Shown: piece by piece, positions 36,206-44,856 of the stretch
How the letters are laid out: each line of letters starts with the position of its first letter
Position numbering within the stretch: the first letter of the stretch is position 1
Source: G965197005 sp965197005
GTDB taxonomy: Bacteria > Pseudomonadota > Gammaproteobacteria > Pseudomonadales > Oceanobacteraceae
Assembly (NCBI GenBank): GCA_965197005.1
Contig: OZ239982.1
Span: 1,178,001-1,242,000, forward strand
Direction: 5' to 3'
Length of the DNA: 64,000 nucleotides
Made by a program: the position numbers and the translations under genes
Notes under the pieces: generated by a model
Told to the model about the DNA's origin: nothing
Seen by the model: the letters and a program-made list of their open reading frames with translations, nothing else
Databases searched by the model: none

Positions 36206-36243
36206 TGCCCAAAATCGCATTATTTATAGCTGTTGGTATAAAC
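36206..36243 (-). other. Half of an attC-like site downstream of the isochorismatase gene
   Basis: The 15-mer GCTATAAATAATGCG on the minus strand (36230-36216) is identical to the left arm of the attC-like site at 11469-11564, and flanking bases also match (GATTTTGG against GGTTTTTGG). It lies about 25 bp after the stop codon. The right arm and R' are absent. Confidence 0.4.
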
Positions 36244-36248
36244 GGTTT

Positions 36249-36815
36249 TTAGATTAACTCAAATAATTGACGGGTATCAATCACGGTTGCAAATTCGTCA
36301 TTTAAACTTGCTAAAGCTGTTTGATGAATGATTTCTGCATCAAATACTTGCCCGTTAATACCTTTTCTATCAAAAGTTGCGGTTGCATCTGCAATAAGCA
36401 AAACATTAAACCCAAAATTACCCGCCATTCTCACAGAAGTAGATACACAATGATTGGTTGTTAAACCAACAATCACAAGATTTTTAATTCCTTTGTTTTC
36501 AAGTTGCGCTTTTAAATTGGTTCCAATAAAAGCACTATTTACTTCTTTTTCAATTATAGGTTCTTTCTTTATAGGCTTTACGTCATCTTTTATTTCAAAG
36601 CCTGGGTGTGATTTGTGCAATCTTGAAATCGGGTTTTGTGAACTATGAACAATATGAAAAACGGGCAGATTTAATTCTCTCCATTTTTTCAATATCATGG
36701 ACGATTTTTTCTCAGCGTCTTTGTTATTTCGATTGCCTCCCCAGTATTGTTCATCGTCAAAACCTTTTTGCAGGTCAATTAACAGTAAGGCGGTATTTCG
36801 TTCTTTTAAATTCAT
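36249..36815 (-). CDS. Cysteine hydrolase of the isochorismatase family
   Basis: A 188-residue hydrolase with Asp in NTALLLIDLQKGFDDEQY, Lys in EPIIEKEVNSAFIGTNL and Cys in VIVGLTTNHCVSTSVRM. A GAGGA ribosome-binding site precedes the ATG. An extended -10 (TGCTATAAT) lies about 30 bp upstream of the start on this strand. The gene is part of the insert between the two 29-bp repeats and ends at an attC-like half site. Confidence 0.9.
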   Translation of the reverse strand: MNLKERNTALLLIDLQKGFDDEQYWGGNRNNKDAEKKSSMILKKWRELNLPVFHIVHSSQNPISRLHKSHPGFEIKDDVKPIKKEPIIEKEVNSAFIGTNLKAQLENKGIKNLVIVGLTTNHCVSTSVRMAGNFGFNVLLIADATATFDRKGINGQVFDAEIIHQTALASLNDEFATVIDTRQLFELI

Positions 36816-36942
36816 ATTGTCCTCAGGTTGTAATATCGCATTATAGCATGTAATCGCTCAGGATTAATTGCAGCACCACGCCTTGCGGATAAGCAACAAG
36901 CCGACTGAGATAATGACCTCGGGGGTGCAACCATTCACAGGA

Positions 36943-37203
36943 ATGTTTTGGGTTGCGTTCTTAGTGATTTATTCTATTTTTTTATTAGTGGTAATGATCT
37001 TAGCTATAAGCATGAGCAATAAATTATGTGAGCAGAGGACAACTAATAATTACTTATGGTTATTTGTGTTATGTTTTTTATCCAACCCTGCCAGCAACAC
37101 CTCAGTTTATCTGTTATGGGGTTGTGTTGCGGAGCGAACTCTAATTTACATTTACTATAACGTATCTAGAAAATCGAGAAAAATTTCTGATAACAGTTGC
37201 TGA
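36943..37203 (+). CDS. Possible small membrane protein
   Basis: ATG 36943 begins a frame with a strong membrane helix (MFWVAFLVIYSIFLLVVMIL) and a second weaker one (NNYLWLFVLCFLS). The ribosome-binding site is poor and the last 50 bases overlap the SGNH gene on the other strand. No family is recognised. Confidence 0.3.
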   Translation: MFWVAFLVIYSIFLLVVMILAISMSNKLCEQRTTNNYLWLFVLCFLSNPASNTSVYLLWGCVAERTLIYIYYNVSRKSRKISDNSC

Positions 37204-37739
37204 CCTTGCTGATTTAAGTGCATACCATCAATATACAAATCAGAGCGATTTACGTTATTTTGATTGCTTAATTCTGTTTCATAATCTATAAGCAATACGC
37301 CCTCAGAAATTGAACTGTATTCACATAACCAGTTATTCAAGTTTTGCATTTCTTTCATTAGTCGATCAAAATCGGTAAATTCTTTCCATGCTGGATTGAT
37401 TTGTTCAATAACAGGTAAAGGACATATCCCGATAATCGGTTTTATTCCGTAAAATTTTGCTTGTTGAGACATCGCCTTAAAATTACCTTTAATTTGGTCG
37501 GCAGTCCCACAACAAATAATATCGTTCAAACCACCCATTATATGTACCCTATCGGGCTTATCTGCTACTACTTCTGATTGAAATCGTGAGAGCATTCCAG
37601 TTGTTGTATCGCCTGATATTCCTCTATTGATGATAACATCATCTTTTCTTTCTTTTTGAATAATCGAAGTCCAAGTATCCTCTCTATTAAGGTGTTCTCC
37701 ATAAGTTATACTATCTCCGAGAAAATTTATTTTCATCAT
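37155..37739 (-). CDS. SGNH/GDSL hydrolase
   Basis: A 194-residue esterase/lipase-like hydrolase: block I FLGDSITYGEHLN with the catalytic serine, the glycine and asparagine blocks GISGDTTTGM and HIMGGLNDI, and the block V DGMHLNQQGQQLL. ATG 37739 is chosen because GGAG stands just before it. It follows the HPP gene directly, as the last gene of a TetR-HPP-SGNH operon. Substrate unknown. Confidence 0.88.
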   Translation of the reverse strand: MMKINFLGDSITYGEHLNREDTWTSIIQKERKDDVIINRGISGDTTTGMLSRFQSEVVADKPDRVHIMGGLNDIICCGTADQIKGNFKAMSQQAKFYGIKPIIGICPLPVIEQINPAWKEFTDFDRLMKEMQNLNNWLCEYSSISEGVLLIDYETELSNQNNVNRSDLYIDGMHLNQQGQQLLSEIFLDFLDTL

Positions 37740-37740
37740 T

Positions 37741-38250
37741 TTATCTCCAATAGGTTGGGTACTTTCGCTGTTTACTAAGGTTATTAAACAATAGGGCAAT
37801 AATAGTAATTACAATAGCACCCGATAAAACAGGATTTATTATAAAAACTGCCGTTTTAGCTCCTAAAATTACAACAATTGGATCGGCTCCTGCTGGTGGG
37901 TGAGTTCTTCCTGTGAGTTGCATTAGCGTTATAGCCGAACCAACGCCTAGGGCAATAACATACCAGTCATTACCCAATAAAGAAAGACAAATAAGACCAA
38001 CCAAAGTGGCTACGATATGTTCTCCGATGATATTTCTGGGTTGAGCCAACGGACTGTCGGGAACGCCAAAAGCCAAAACACAGGTTGCTCCAAAAGGTGC
38101 CATTAAAAATGGACTACCTGTATATTTTGTTAGTAATGCAACTGCTGAGATTGCTAAAAAACCACCCACTCCCGAAAAACCCGAAAAACTAAACCCCATA
38201 GGTTTTGGGCTTGAATTTTCTGTTTTTAATTTTGCTATGTACTGTTTCAT
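37741..38250 (-). CDS. HPP family membrane protein
   Basis: A 169-residue protein with four membrane helices and the family motif GRTHPPAGADPIVV. Other conserved parts are GSPFLMAPFGATCVLAFG and SPLAQPRNIIGEH. HPP proteins have been linked to nitrite transport in chloroplasts and cyanobacteria; the substrate here is open. Its start overlaps the tetR stop by four bases. Confidence 0.88.
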   Translation of the reverse strand: MKQYIAKLKTENSSPKPMGFSFSGFSGVGGFLAISAVALLTKYTGSPFLMAPFGATCVLAFGVPDSPLAQPRNIIGEHIVATLVGLICLSLLGNDWYVIALGVGSAITLMQLTGRTHPPAGADPIVVILGAKTAVFIINPVLSGAIVITIIALLFNNLSKQRKYPTYWR

Positions 38251-38780
38251 AAAATTCCCGAAGTTACGTATTGAATGGTTTTGTCAATGATGTCTTGGCT
38301 TCTATACACCTGACTTTCTACAAGACAAGATTCGAATAGCATATAAATGATAAAAGAGGTGTGCTCTTCCTCAATTATTTCTTTAAAAAAGGCTTGTAAA
38401 TCCATCTTGTGGTTCTTAATAATTTCATACGATGTCTTATTTTCGTGTTTGAGTTCAGATAACATATTGAGAAACACACAACCTCCAAAGTTTTCTTTTT
38501 CGTTCATATATTTTAGATATTCAAATGCGCGCAATACTTTTTCTTTGGGTTTATCGCATGAACTTACAAAATCTGTTAAACCCTTAAACCATTCAGTATG
38601 CCTTTTATGTAAATACGCTACGCCCAATAAGTCTTTCGATTTAAAATGGTCGTAAAAACTGGCTTTGGCTACATTTGACTCATTAATAATTTGATTAATG
38701 CCTGTTGAGTTAAAGCCTTGCTCTCTAAATAATTTTGAGGCTGTGTTAAGAACTCTTTCTTGGGGTTTTATTTTCTTCAT
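38247..38780 (-). CDS. TetR/AcrR family regulator
   Basis: A 177-residue repressor-type protein. The N-terminal HTH is clear (ASKLFREQGFNSTGINQIIN, SNVAKASFYDHFKSKDLLGV). It is the first gene of an operon with the HPP and SGNH genes and likely represses it. A 193-bp gap separates it from the LysR gene, containing the right 29-bp repeat. Confidence 0.92.
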   Translation of the reverse strand: MKKIKPQERVLNTASKLFREQGFNSTGINQIINESNVAKASFYDHFKSKDLLGVAYLHKRHTEWFKGLTDFVSSCDKPKEKVLRAFEYLKYMNEKENFGGCVFLNMLSELKHENKTSYEIIKNHKMDLQAFFKEIIEEEHTSFIIYMLFESCLVESQVYRSQDIIDKTIQYVTSGIL

Positions 38781-38916
38781 AAGGTAAGCATAAATAAAAC
38801 AGACAGTTCTGTCTATTATTTTTTAAAAAAGAGTTCAACTTTTTATTGTAGGCTAAGAGATTGGGGCGTTATACATAAGCAATAGATTTATCCCCCTTAG
38901 ATTATAAAAAGCCCCT

Positions 38917-38945
38917 AAATAAGCCGTAACTGTGTAAAAATAGAG
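38917..38945. repeat. 29-bp near-direct repeat, right copy
   Basis: See 34789-34817. It ends 28 bp before the LysR start, so it originally formed part of the aldo/keto reductase-LysR intergenic region. Confidence 0.6.
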
Positions 38946-38973
38946 GCGAGGGTAATAACAAAGGTTAAATCTG

Positions 38974-39849
38974 ATGAACACAGCAATCAATTGGAATGAC
39001 TTACAGTACTTTGTCATACTGGTAAAGGCGCAAACCTTATCTGCCAGTGCAGCACTTTTGGACGTGCAGCACGCCACTGTTTCTCGACGTATTGAGAGCT
39101 TGGAGATGGCTTTAAATGTTAAGCTGTTTGACCGTATGGGCAAACGCTATGTATTAACAGAAGAGGGCAAATTGCTATACACGCAAGCCTGCGATGTTGA
39201 AAATAGCGTACATACATTTAGTCGAATGGCAATTGAGCAAAACGCCATGCAAGGTACTGTTACCGTATCTGCGCCGCCTGTATTGGCGAATGAGCTTATT
39301 ATGCCAGCAATGCCACAACTGCATCAAAAGCACCCAGATATCTGCCTTTCTTTGCTAGGCGATATGCACTATAGCAACTTGTATCAACGTGAAGCAGATA
39401 TTGCCATACGCATTGGCAGACCCACACAAGAAGATTTGGTTGTGCGTAAATTAACAGATATGTCTTATTGCTTTTATGCACACAAAAATCATCGTATCAC
39501 AGAGCGTATTCATCTGGTTGCTTTTCACGCAAATCAGCGGTTGGCTAATTGGTCAAAACAGGTATTGGCTCAACACAAAACCATAGAAGTTTTTAACAGC
39601 AATGATTTATACATCATCAAAAATGCCATTTGCCAAGGCATAGGCATTGGCGTTTTACCTTGCTTGATGGTAAAACCGACAGATAATTTACATGCCATTG
39701 ATCCTGCACATCATCTCTCAAAGCAACCGCCAGCAGTGCAGATAATGAGCAAAAAAACCGAAGAGCTGTATTTGGTTATGCACGCAGACGTGAGGCGTTC
39801 TGCCCGAGTTCGTGCGGTAGCCGATTGGATAGGTTCTGTTTTTATTTAA
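38974..39849 (+). CDS. LysR family transcriptional regulator
   Basis: A 291-residue regulator with the HTH (NWNDLQYFVILVKAQTLSAS, LLDVQHATVSRRIESLEMAL, LFDRMGKRYVLTEEGK) and a substrate-binding domain. It probably controlled the aldo/keto reductase gene at 33715 before the two were separated. A hairpin at 39885-39920 may end its transcript. Confidence 0.92.
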   Translation: MNTAINWNDLQYFVILVKAQTLSASAALLDVQHATVSRRIESLEMALNVKLFDRMGKRYVLTEEGKLLYTQACDVENSVHTFSRMAIEQNAMQGTVTVSAPPVLANELIMPAMPQLHQKHPDICLSLLGDMHYSNLYQREADIAIRIGRPTQEDLVVRKLTDMSYCFYAHKNHRITERIHLVAFHANQRLANWSKQVLAQHKTIEVFNSNDLYIIKNAICQGIGIGVLPCLMVKPTDNLHAIDPAHHLSKQPPAVQIMSKKTEELYLVMHADVRRSARVRAVADWIGSVFI

Positions 39850-39884
39850 GGCAAAATAAAGGGGCGTATTTGCTTAAATTATAT

Positions 39885-39920
39885 GCAGTTGACTTGCTTG
39901 CGTTTAAACAAGCCAACTGT
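39885..39920 (+). terminator. Hairpin after the LysR gene
   Basis: GCAGTTG and CAACTGT pair across an inner CTTG/CAAG segment. There is no strong T-run, so termination is only possible. The rest of 39850-40152 holds nothing I can name. Confidence 0.4.
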
Positions 39921-40152
39921 AGCTTTAACATTAAACAATCCGCTCATTGCGCCTATGGTTGTCGAGCTTGCTATTGGATTTGTTGTTAACTTTTCTGGCA
40001 TAATGCCCATGGGAAAAATAGATAAAGGGCTTTTTAACTATTGAAAGAGCAATGGTTTTATCAATAGCATATTAGAGTGCAAATATAGCAGCAATAAATC
40101 AAAGGAATATAGAAAGAAAAATTTTAATTTGATTAAAAAAATAAGGAATAAA

Positions 40153-40877
40153 ATGAAATACATGATTATATGCCTTTTTTTATAAATTCACTTTTAGCAA
40201 ATAGTGAGTTAGATGGTTATCTTAATAATAAAAATTTAAATTATCAAATAATTAAAGATAAAAAAACTAAATCACTTATTGTAGATTTGTTATATGATGA
40301 AAATAAAATGATTATTTTCAGAAAAGATAAAAGCAATAATTACAAAAAGATATTTGATAAAAAGCTGTATTTTTGTCAGAACTCTAAATATTCAAACATT
40401 CAAATAAAGCGTAATAATGGAACCATATTAATAGTTTGCTCAATGCCAAATGTGGACAGTGGATATTTAGTAGAATACTACCAATTTGAAAATATTTTAA
40501 AACCCAACTCAACCCTCAACAGCGTAAATAGACAATATATAGATATCGACACTGATAACATTACATCAAACTATATTTTTACACCAAAATCAAACATTCC
40601 AAATTTGGAAGATTTTACTCATCAAGAATTTGAGAGTAAATATTTTGAAGACCACCATTATGATTTTAAAAAACTTAACTTAAAAAACATAAGTAACCTA
40701 AAAACCATCAAACCCCAAAAACAATCTCTTTACAGCCAACCGCCTATAAAAACAAAAATGTACCTAATAAAAGGCGATAAAGTAGAAATATTGGAAGAGC
40801 AAGATAATTGGGTAAAAATACTCTATAAAGGTAAAAAAGATATAAAAGTTTGGGTACCAAAAGAGGCTGTAGAATAA
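40153..40877 (+). CDS. Secreted SH3-domain protein, signal peptide out of frame at a T7 tract
   Basis: ATG 40153 follows AAGGAATAAA and opens MKYMIICLF, which reaches a stop at TTTTTTTATAA. In the next frame, from 40170, the protein continues FFINSLLANSELDGYLNN to 40877. With eight instead of seven T at 40175-40181 the two join into a good signal peptide ending LLANS. The C-terminal 60 residues form a bacterial SH3 domain (MYLIKGDKVEILEEQDNWVK). The gene is off or mis-sequenced here. Confidence 0.6.
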
Positions 40878-41196
40878 AAATAAAAAAATGCGCTATATCT
40901 ATTACATTGCTTATTTCAATCAGGCTATAAGTATAAAAGGAGACAAGAGCATTTGCGATATGGCTGACTAAGACCATCGTTTTTTAGGGTTGTGATAAAA
41001 CGACATTTCAGGATTTCAGGGTAAGAGAATAGTGATAGTGCAAATGGCTCACAATTATAACTATGCGGAAAGACTTAGAGCACTCTAATTATTCCGATAA
41101 TTTATATTATCGGAATAATTGGGGCGCTCTAAAATAAGTCAAAATTCATGCGCCAATTAATCTTTTATCTATTCAATTCCGTCTATCTATCTATTT

Positions 41197-41256
41197 GTCT
41201 ATCTGTTTGTCTATCTGTTTGTCTATCTGTTTGTCTATCTGTTTGTCTATCTGTTT
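41197..41256. repeat. 12-bp tandem repeat, five perfect copies
   Basis: GTCTATCTGTTT is repeated five times, with degenerate units on both sides (41181-41196 and 41257-41280). Non-coding. Length variation between strains is likely. Confidence 0.95.
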
Positions 41257-41360
41257 GTCTACTTATCTTTTTATCTTCAGAACCCTTTGCTAAGTACGCT
41301 TGCATTTAGATTGTATTTTTTAAATACCTGGGTTTGAGTTTTAATTCCCATAGGCACTTT

Positions 41361-41520
41361 TAAATTCTCGTGAGCTGTTTTTATTTAAGCAAACGGCTTT
41401 AAATTCTTGTAAGTCATTTTATTGAGTTTTTTTACTTGAGCAAACATCTCGTTATTTGCTTTTATTTAAGCAAACAGCTCTTAGTTTTCGTGAGTTGCTT
41501 TTATTTGAGCAAACGGTTTT
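41361..41520. repeat. Degenerate 40-bp repeats, four units
   Basis: The core TTTTATTTRAGCAAACRGYT recurs four times, with CGTGAGYTG before two of them. It lies between the 12-bp repeat and the structured RNA pair. Confidence 0.75.
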
Positions 41521-41566
41521 AACTTCTATTGTTGACTTTACTTTATATTTGTTTATAGTTCATGCG

Positions 41567-41648
41567 GTCTTGGGGGTTTCCTACTGGAAAGGTTGTAGGT
41601 ATCGTAATGATGAATGCATGATCCTGTTCGAATCAGGCGAACCAAGAC
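41567..41648 (+). ncRNA. Candidate structured RNA, copy 1
   Basis: A closing stem GTCTTGG/CCAAGAC of seven pairs encloses two conserved hairpins, TTTCC-TACT-GGAAA and CCTG-TTCGAAT-CAGG, and a variable middle of about 22 bases. The second hairpin has a tRNA T-loop-like sequence, but distances do not fit a tRNA. Strand is inferred from this layout only. Confidence 0.45.
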
Positions 41649-41652
41649 TTTC

Positions 41653-41744
41653 TAGCCCTTGGGGGTTTCCTACTGGAAAGGTTGCCGAAGCAAGCCTTGC
41701 TTGTACTGTCATGATCCTGTTCGAATCAGGCGAACCAGGGGCTA
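41653..41744 (+). ncRNA. Candidate structured RNA, copy 2
   Basis: The same two hairpins, identical in sequence to copy 1, are enclosed by a different closing stem, TAGCCCTTGG/CCAGGGGCTA (ten pairs with one G-T). The variable middle here folds as AAGCAA-GCC-TTGCTT. Stem sequences differ from copy 1 but pairing is kept. The rest of 40878-42106 beyond the listed repeats shows nothing else. Confidence 0.5.
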
Positions 41745-42106
41745 ATTTAATTCCCTACTTGTAAGTTGATGCCTGTTTTTTACCCACTTCTGATACATTC
41801 ATTTTGGTGCGTTCTTTGCTGGTGCTTGGCTTTAAAACCATGCTATTTTTTAGTCATTTTTACACTATGTCTGTTGCGGTCACTGTATTTTCCATTTTGT
41901 GTTTGTTTTATTTAATTCAAACTTAAAGCGATGCTTTAGGTTTTTTATTCAAAATCATGTTTTTTTATTGATTTTGTTTTGAAAAATATTGGTTTTTGAT
42001 GTTGAGTCTATTGATTAAGGTTTGTTGTAGATTATCTAAGTGATAAATGCCGCCTAGATTAAAGTTAGGCGACATTTATAATGGGTTATATGGTTTGGTG
42101 GCTTTT

Positions 42107-43663
42107 TTACTCTCGCAATTTACGTCGCAATATTTTACCTACGGTTGATTTAGGCAGTTCGTCCGTTAAGATGATGTTTTTGGGAATTTTGTATGCTGTT
42201 AGGTGTGTACGGCAATGTTCTATGAGTTGCTCTACGCTGGGGTTGTCTTGGGTCACAACATAGGCAATCACTTTTTCTCCCGTTTTTTCATCAGCTTCGC
42301 CAATGACAGCCGCTTCAATGACGCTTGTGTGCTGTGTGAGTATGTTTTCAACTTCATTTGGATAAACATTAAAGCCTGAAACAATAATTAAGTCTTTTAG
42401 GCGGTCAACCACACGGATATGCCCTTCTGCTGTTTTTATGCCAATATCGCCTGTTTTAAAATAGCCGTTAATGATGGCTTTTGCAGTTTCATCTTCTTTT
42501 TGCCAGTAACCTGACATGACCTGAGGCCCTTTGGCAACAATCTCGCCTTCCCCTTCGGTTATTTGATTGTTGCTATCCCATATTTGTAGGTCTGTACCAA
42601 TAACGGGTTTGCCAACAGTGCCTAATACTTCTTCTTTGGGTTTGTTTAGGCAGAGTACGGGAGATGTTTCTGATAACCCATAGCCTTCTGATATGGTGCA
42701 CCCTGTGGTGCTTTTCCAGATGTCTGCAGCTGCTTTGGTTAGTGCAGTGCCGCCTGATATAGTTAAGCGTAATTGTGAAAAGTCCAGTTGCTTAAAGCGT
42801 TCTTGCATACATAGTCCTACAAATAAGGTATTAAGTCCTGACATGCCAGTAATTTTAAAGGGTGTTAAATCACTAATAAATGCATCTAAGTCTCTAGGAT
42901 TGGGAATGAGAATGTTGAGGTTGCCAAGTTTAAAAAATAAAATCATATTTACTGTAAAGGCGTAAATATGATAAACGGGCAATGGGCAGGCAAATATTTC
43001 TTTGGCTTCACGACAGCCCGATGCTAAGCGTTCTTTGCTTTGCTCTGCATTGGCAATAATATTTTGATGGCTTAAACATGCGCCTTTAGATATGCCTGTT
43101 GTACCGCCTGTATATTGAATAATACAGGTGTCTGTTACCTTGTTGTTGGCTCGTTGATTGAGATTTAATTCTGTGCCTATTGCAATGGCTTCAGTTAGGC
43201 TAATGGCGTTTTCTGGTGCGCTGTTTTGAGGTTTTAAAAAGTCGCTTGCGCTGGTTGTTATAACTAAGTCTATCTCTGTTTTTGCTTGAATTTCTTTAAG
43301 TTTAGGTGCTAAGTCTGAAAGTATTATAATGGCTTTTGCGCCTGAATCACTAAATTGGTGTGCCATTTCTGTAGGCGTATAAAGCGGATTGGTGTTGACG
43401 ATAATTAATTCAGCACGAAGTGCCGCATAAACGGCTACGGGATATTGAATTAAGTTTGGCAGTTGAATGGCAATACGATCGCCTGCTTTGAGCTGTGTTT
43501 TTTGTTGTAAGAAACAGGCTAATGCTTTGGATTTTTCATCTATTTCAGCAAAGCTCATGGTTTGTCCAAGACAGGAATAAGCAGGTTTGTCTGCATATTT
43601 TTGCATGCTGTCTTCTAAGTAGTCCGCTAAGTTGTGGTATTTAAGATTAAGTTCTGTTGGCAT
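42107..43663 (-). CDS. fadD: Long-chain fatty-acid-CoA ligase
   Basis: A 518-residue AMP-forming enzyme that activates fatty acids for beta-oxidation or lipid synthesis at the inner membrane. The P-loop is IIQYTGGTTGISKGACLSH; the adenylate-binding motif is ISEGYGLSETSPV; the FACS signature is GYFKTGDIGI and VVDRLKDLIIVSGFNVYPNE; and the C-terminal lysine is in STVGKILRRKLRE. ATG 43663 with GAGGAC upstream is chosen over an earlier ATG. It stands alone. Confidence 0.94.
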   Translation of the reverse strand: MPTELNLKYHNLADYLEDSMQKYADKPAYSCLGQTMSFAEIDEKSKALACFLQQKTQLKAGDRIAIQLPNLIQYPVAVYAALRAELIIVNTNPLYTPTEMAHQFSDSGAKAIIILSDLAPKLKEIQAKTEIDLVITTSASDFLKPQNSAPENAISLTEAIAIGTELNLNQRANNKVTDTCIIQYTGGTTGISKGACLSHQNIIANAEQSKERLASGCREAKEIFACPLPVYHIYAFTVNMILFFKLGNLNILIPNPRDLDAFISDLTPFKITGMSGLNTLFVGLCMQERFKQLDFSQLRLTISGGTALTKAAADIWKSTTGCTISEGYGLSETSPVLCLNKPKEEVLGTVGKPVIGTDLQIWDSNNQITEGEGEIVAKGPQVMSGYWQKEDETAKAIINGYFKTGDIGIKTAEGHIRVVDRLKDLIIVSGFNVYPNEVENILTQHTSVIEAAVIGEADEKTGEKVIAYVVTQDNPSVEQLIEHCRTHLTAYKIPKNIILTDELPKSTVGKILRRKLRE

Positions 43664-43832
43664 GTGATGTCCTCGTTTGTTGTTTTTATGGTGTCTTATC
43701 ATGGCATGGGTTTTTATGTTTGGCTATTTATTTTAAGTGCATTTAAGCAGGTGTTATCAAATACAACAAAATCAATATGTTAACTATATAAAGAAATAAA
43801 AAACCAGAGGACGATTTAAAACAACCTACAGG

Positions 43833-44504
43833 TTAAGGCTGTTTTATCGTTTTTTGCCTAGCTTGCATAAGGGCAGGAACAGATTGCTTGAAGTTGTTGG
43901 TTTGTAACATTTTACGCATATTTTTAAGGCTATGATAAGGCGTATCTACGACAACTGCATTGGCTAACCATGCGGGAATGTCTCCCCCTGGGTCTGCATG
44001 TATTTGATAGATTATTTTAATCTGTTGCTTGGGCATGGGGATAAACTGCCAAAAGCCTTTTAGCATGGGAATACGCACCCTATTCTTTTGTTTTGGTAAT
44101 CTGTTTTTTTGTGCCTGTATGTTTAGCGTAACAATGCCGCTGTTATCATCAATATGGGTGCTAACCAGACTAACCAAATCACGATTAAGCAATGGCCAAG
44201 GGGCATGAGTTATGGAGTAATAAGTGGCTTGGTTGTCATTTTTTTGTTCAATTAAACGTACCAGCTCACAGTTATGCAACCACATGGGGGCTTTTTCACT
44301 GTCATTGAGTAGGGCTAAAAGTCGCCATAGCTGTTCTTTTACGAGCATTTCTCCACGAAATGCAGCCAATTTTGAATGTGCAACTTTGCTGGTAAAAACT
44401 CTAATCTGTAAGGCTTTGTCTTCTTTTGCCAGTGCCCAATTATAGTCGTCTGAATGGGCGTTAATGGTGCTAATAAAGGCAATAAAAATAAATAAACAGC
44501 GCAT
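43833..44504 (-). CDS. Exported START-domain protein
   Basis: A 223-residue protein with a signal peptide (MRCLFIFIAFISTINAHS). The lipid-binding START domain is recognisable from WALAKEDKALQIRVFTS, ATYYSITHAPWPLLNRDLVS and DPGGDIPAWLANAVVVDTPY. It may carry or sense lipids in the periplasm. It lies 26 bp downstream of bolA on the same strand. Confidence 0.85.
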   Translation of the reverse strand: MRCLFIFIAFISTINAHSDDYNWALAKEDKALQIRVFTSKVAHSKLAAFRGEMLVKEQLWRLLALLNDSEKAPMWLHNCELVRLIEQKNDNQATYYSITHAPWPLLNRDLVSLVSTHIDDNSGIVTLNIQAQKNRLPKQKNRVRIPMLKGFWQFIPMPKQQIKIIYQIHADPGGDIPAWLANAVVVDTPYHSLKNMRKMLQTNNFKQSVPALMQARQKTIKQP

Positions 44505-44530
44505 ATTAATCCTTGTTATGGTGTTGTCCC

Positions 44531-44830
44531 CTACTCTTTATTTGCCCCTTGGCATTTGGGCGAGTTTGGTACTTGTTGCGTTTGTTGCCACTCTTTAGGA
44601 CTATATAGATACATGGAAAGTGCGTGTATCTCCCCTGCTAATTCAGCCTGTAATAAAGCATACATGCGTTGATGACGTGCAACTTTATTTAAGCCAGTAA
44701 ATTCATCACTGCTGATAACTAATTTAAAATGAGAGTTGACCGCAGGGCCTGCATGCAGATGGCTTTCATTGGTAACTTGCATGTAGTTGGGGTTTAATGT
44801 TTCTATTTTTTTTTCGATAATTGCTTGCAT
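44531..44830 (-). CDS. bolA: BolA family protein
   Basis: A 99-residue BolA/IbaG-like protein, which works with monothiol glutaredoxins in iron-sulfur handling. The motif VNSHFKLVISSDEFTGLNKV with ARHQRMYALLQAEL is typical. The C-terminal tail PKEWQQTQQVPNSPKCQGAN is as in BolA. A grxD gene is in the same window at 57780. Confidence 0.9.
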   Translation of the reverse strand: MQAIIEKKIETLNPNYMQVTNESHLHAGPAVNSHFKLVISSDEFTGLNKVARHQRMYALLQAELAGEIHALSMYLYSPKEWQQTQQVPNSPKCQGANKE

Positions 44831-44856
44831 TAATTTCTCTAAATTCGGCTGTTAAT

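Noticed and set aside
41197..41520. CRISPR array
   Set aside because: The units are contiguous or degenerate with no regular unique spacers, and there are no cas genes.
41569..41737. Two tRNA genes ending in CCA
   Set aside because: The T-loop-like hairpin has only four pairs and leaves too few bases for a seven-pair acceptor stem plus discriminator; no anticodon arm is visible in copy 1.
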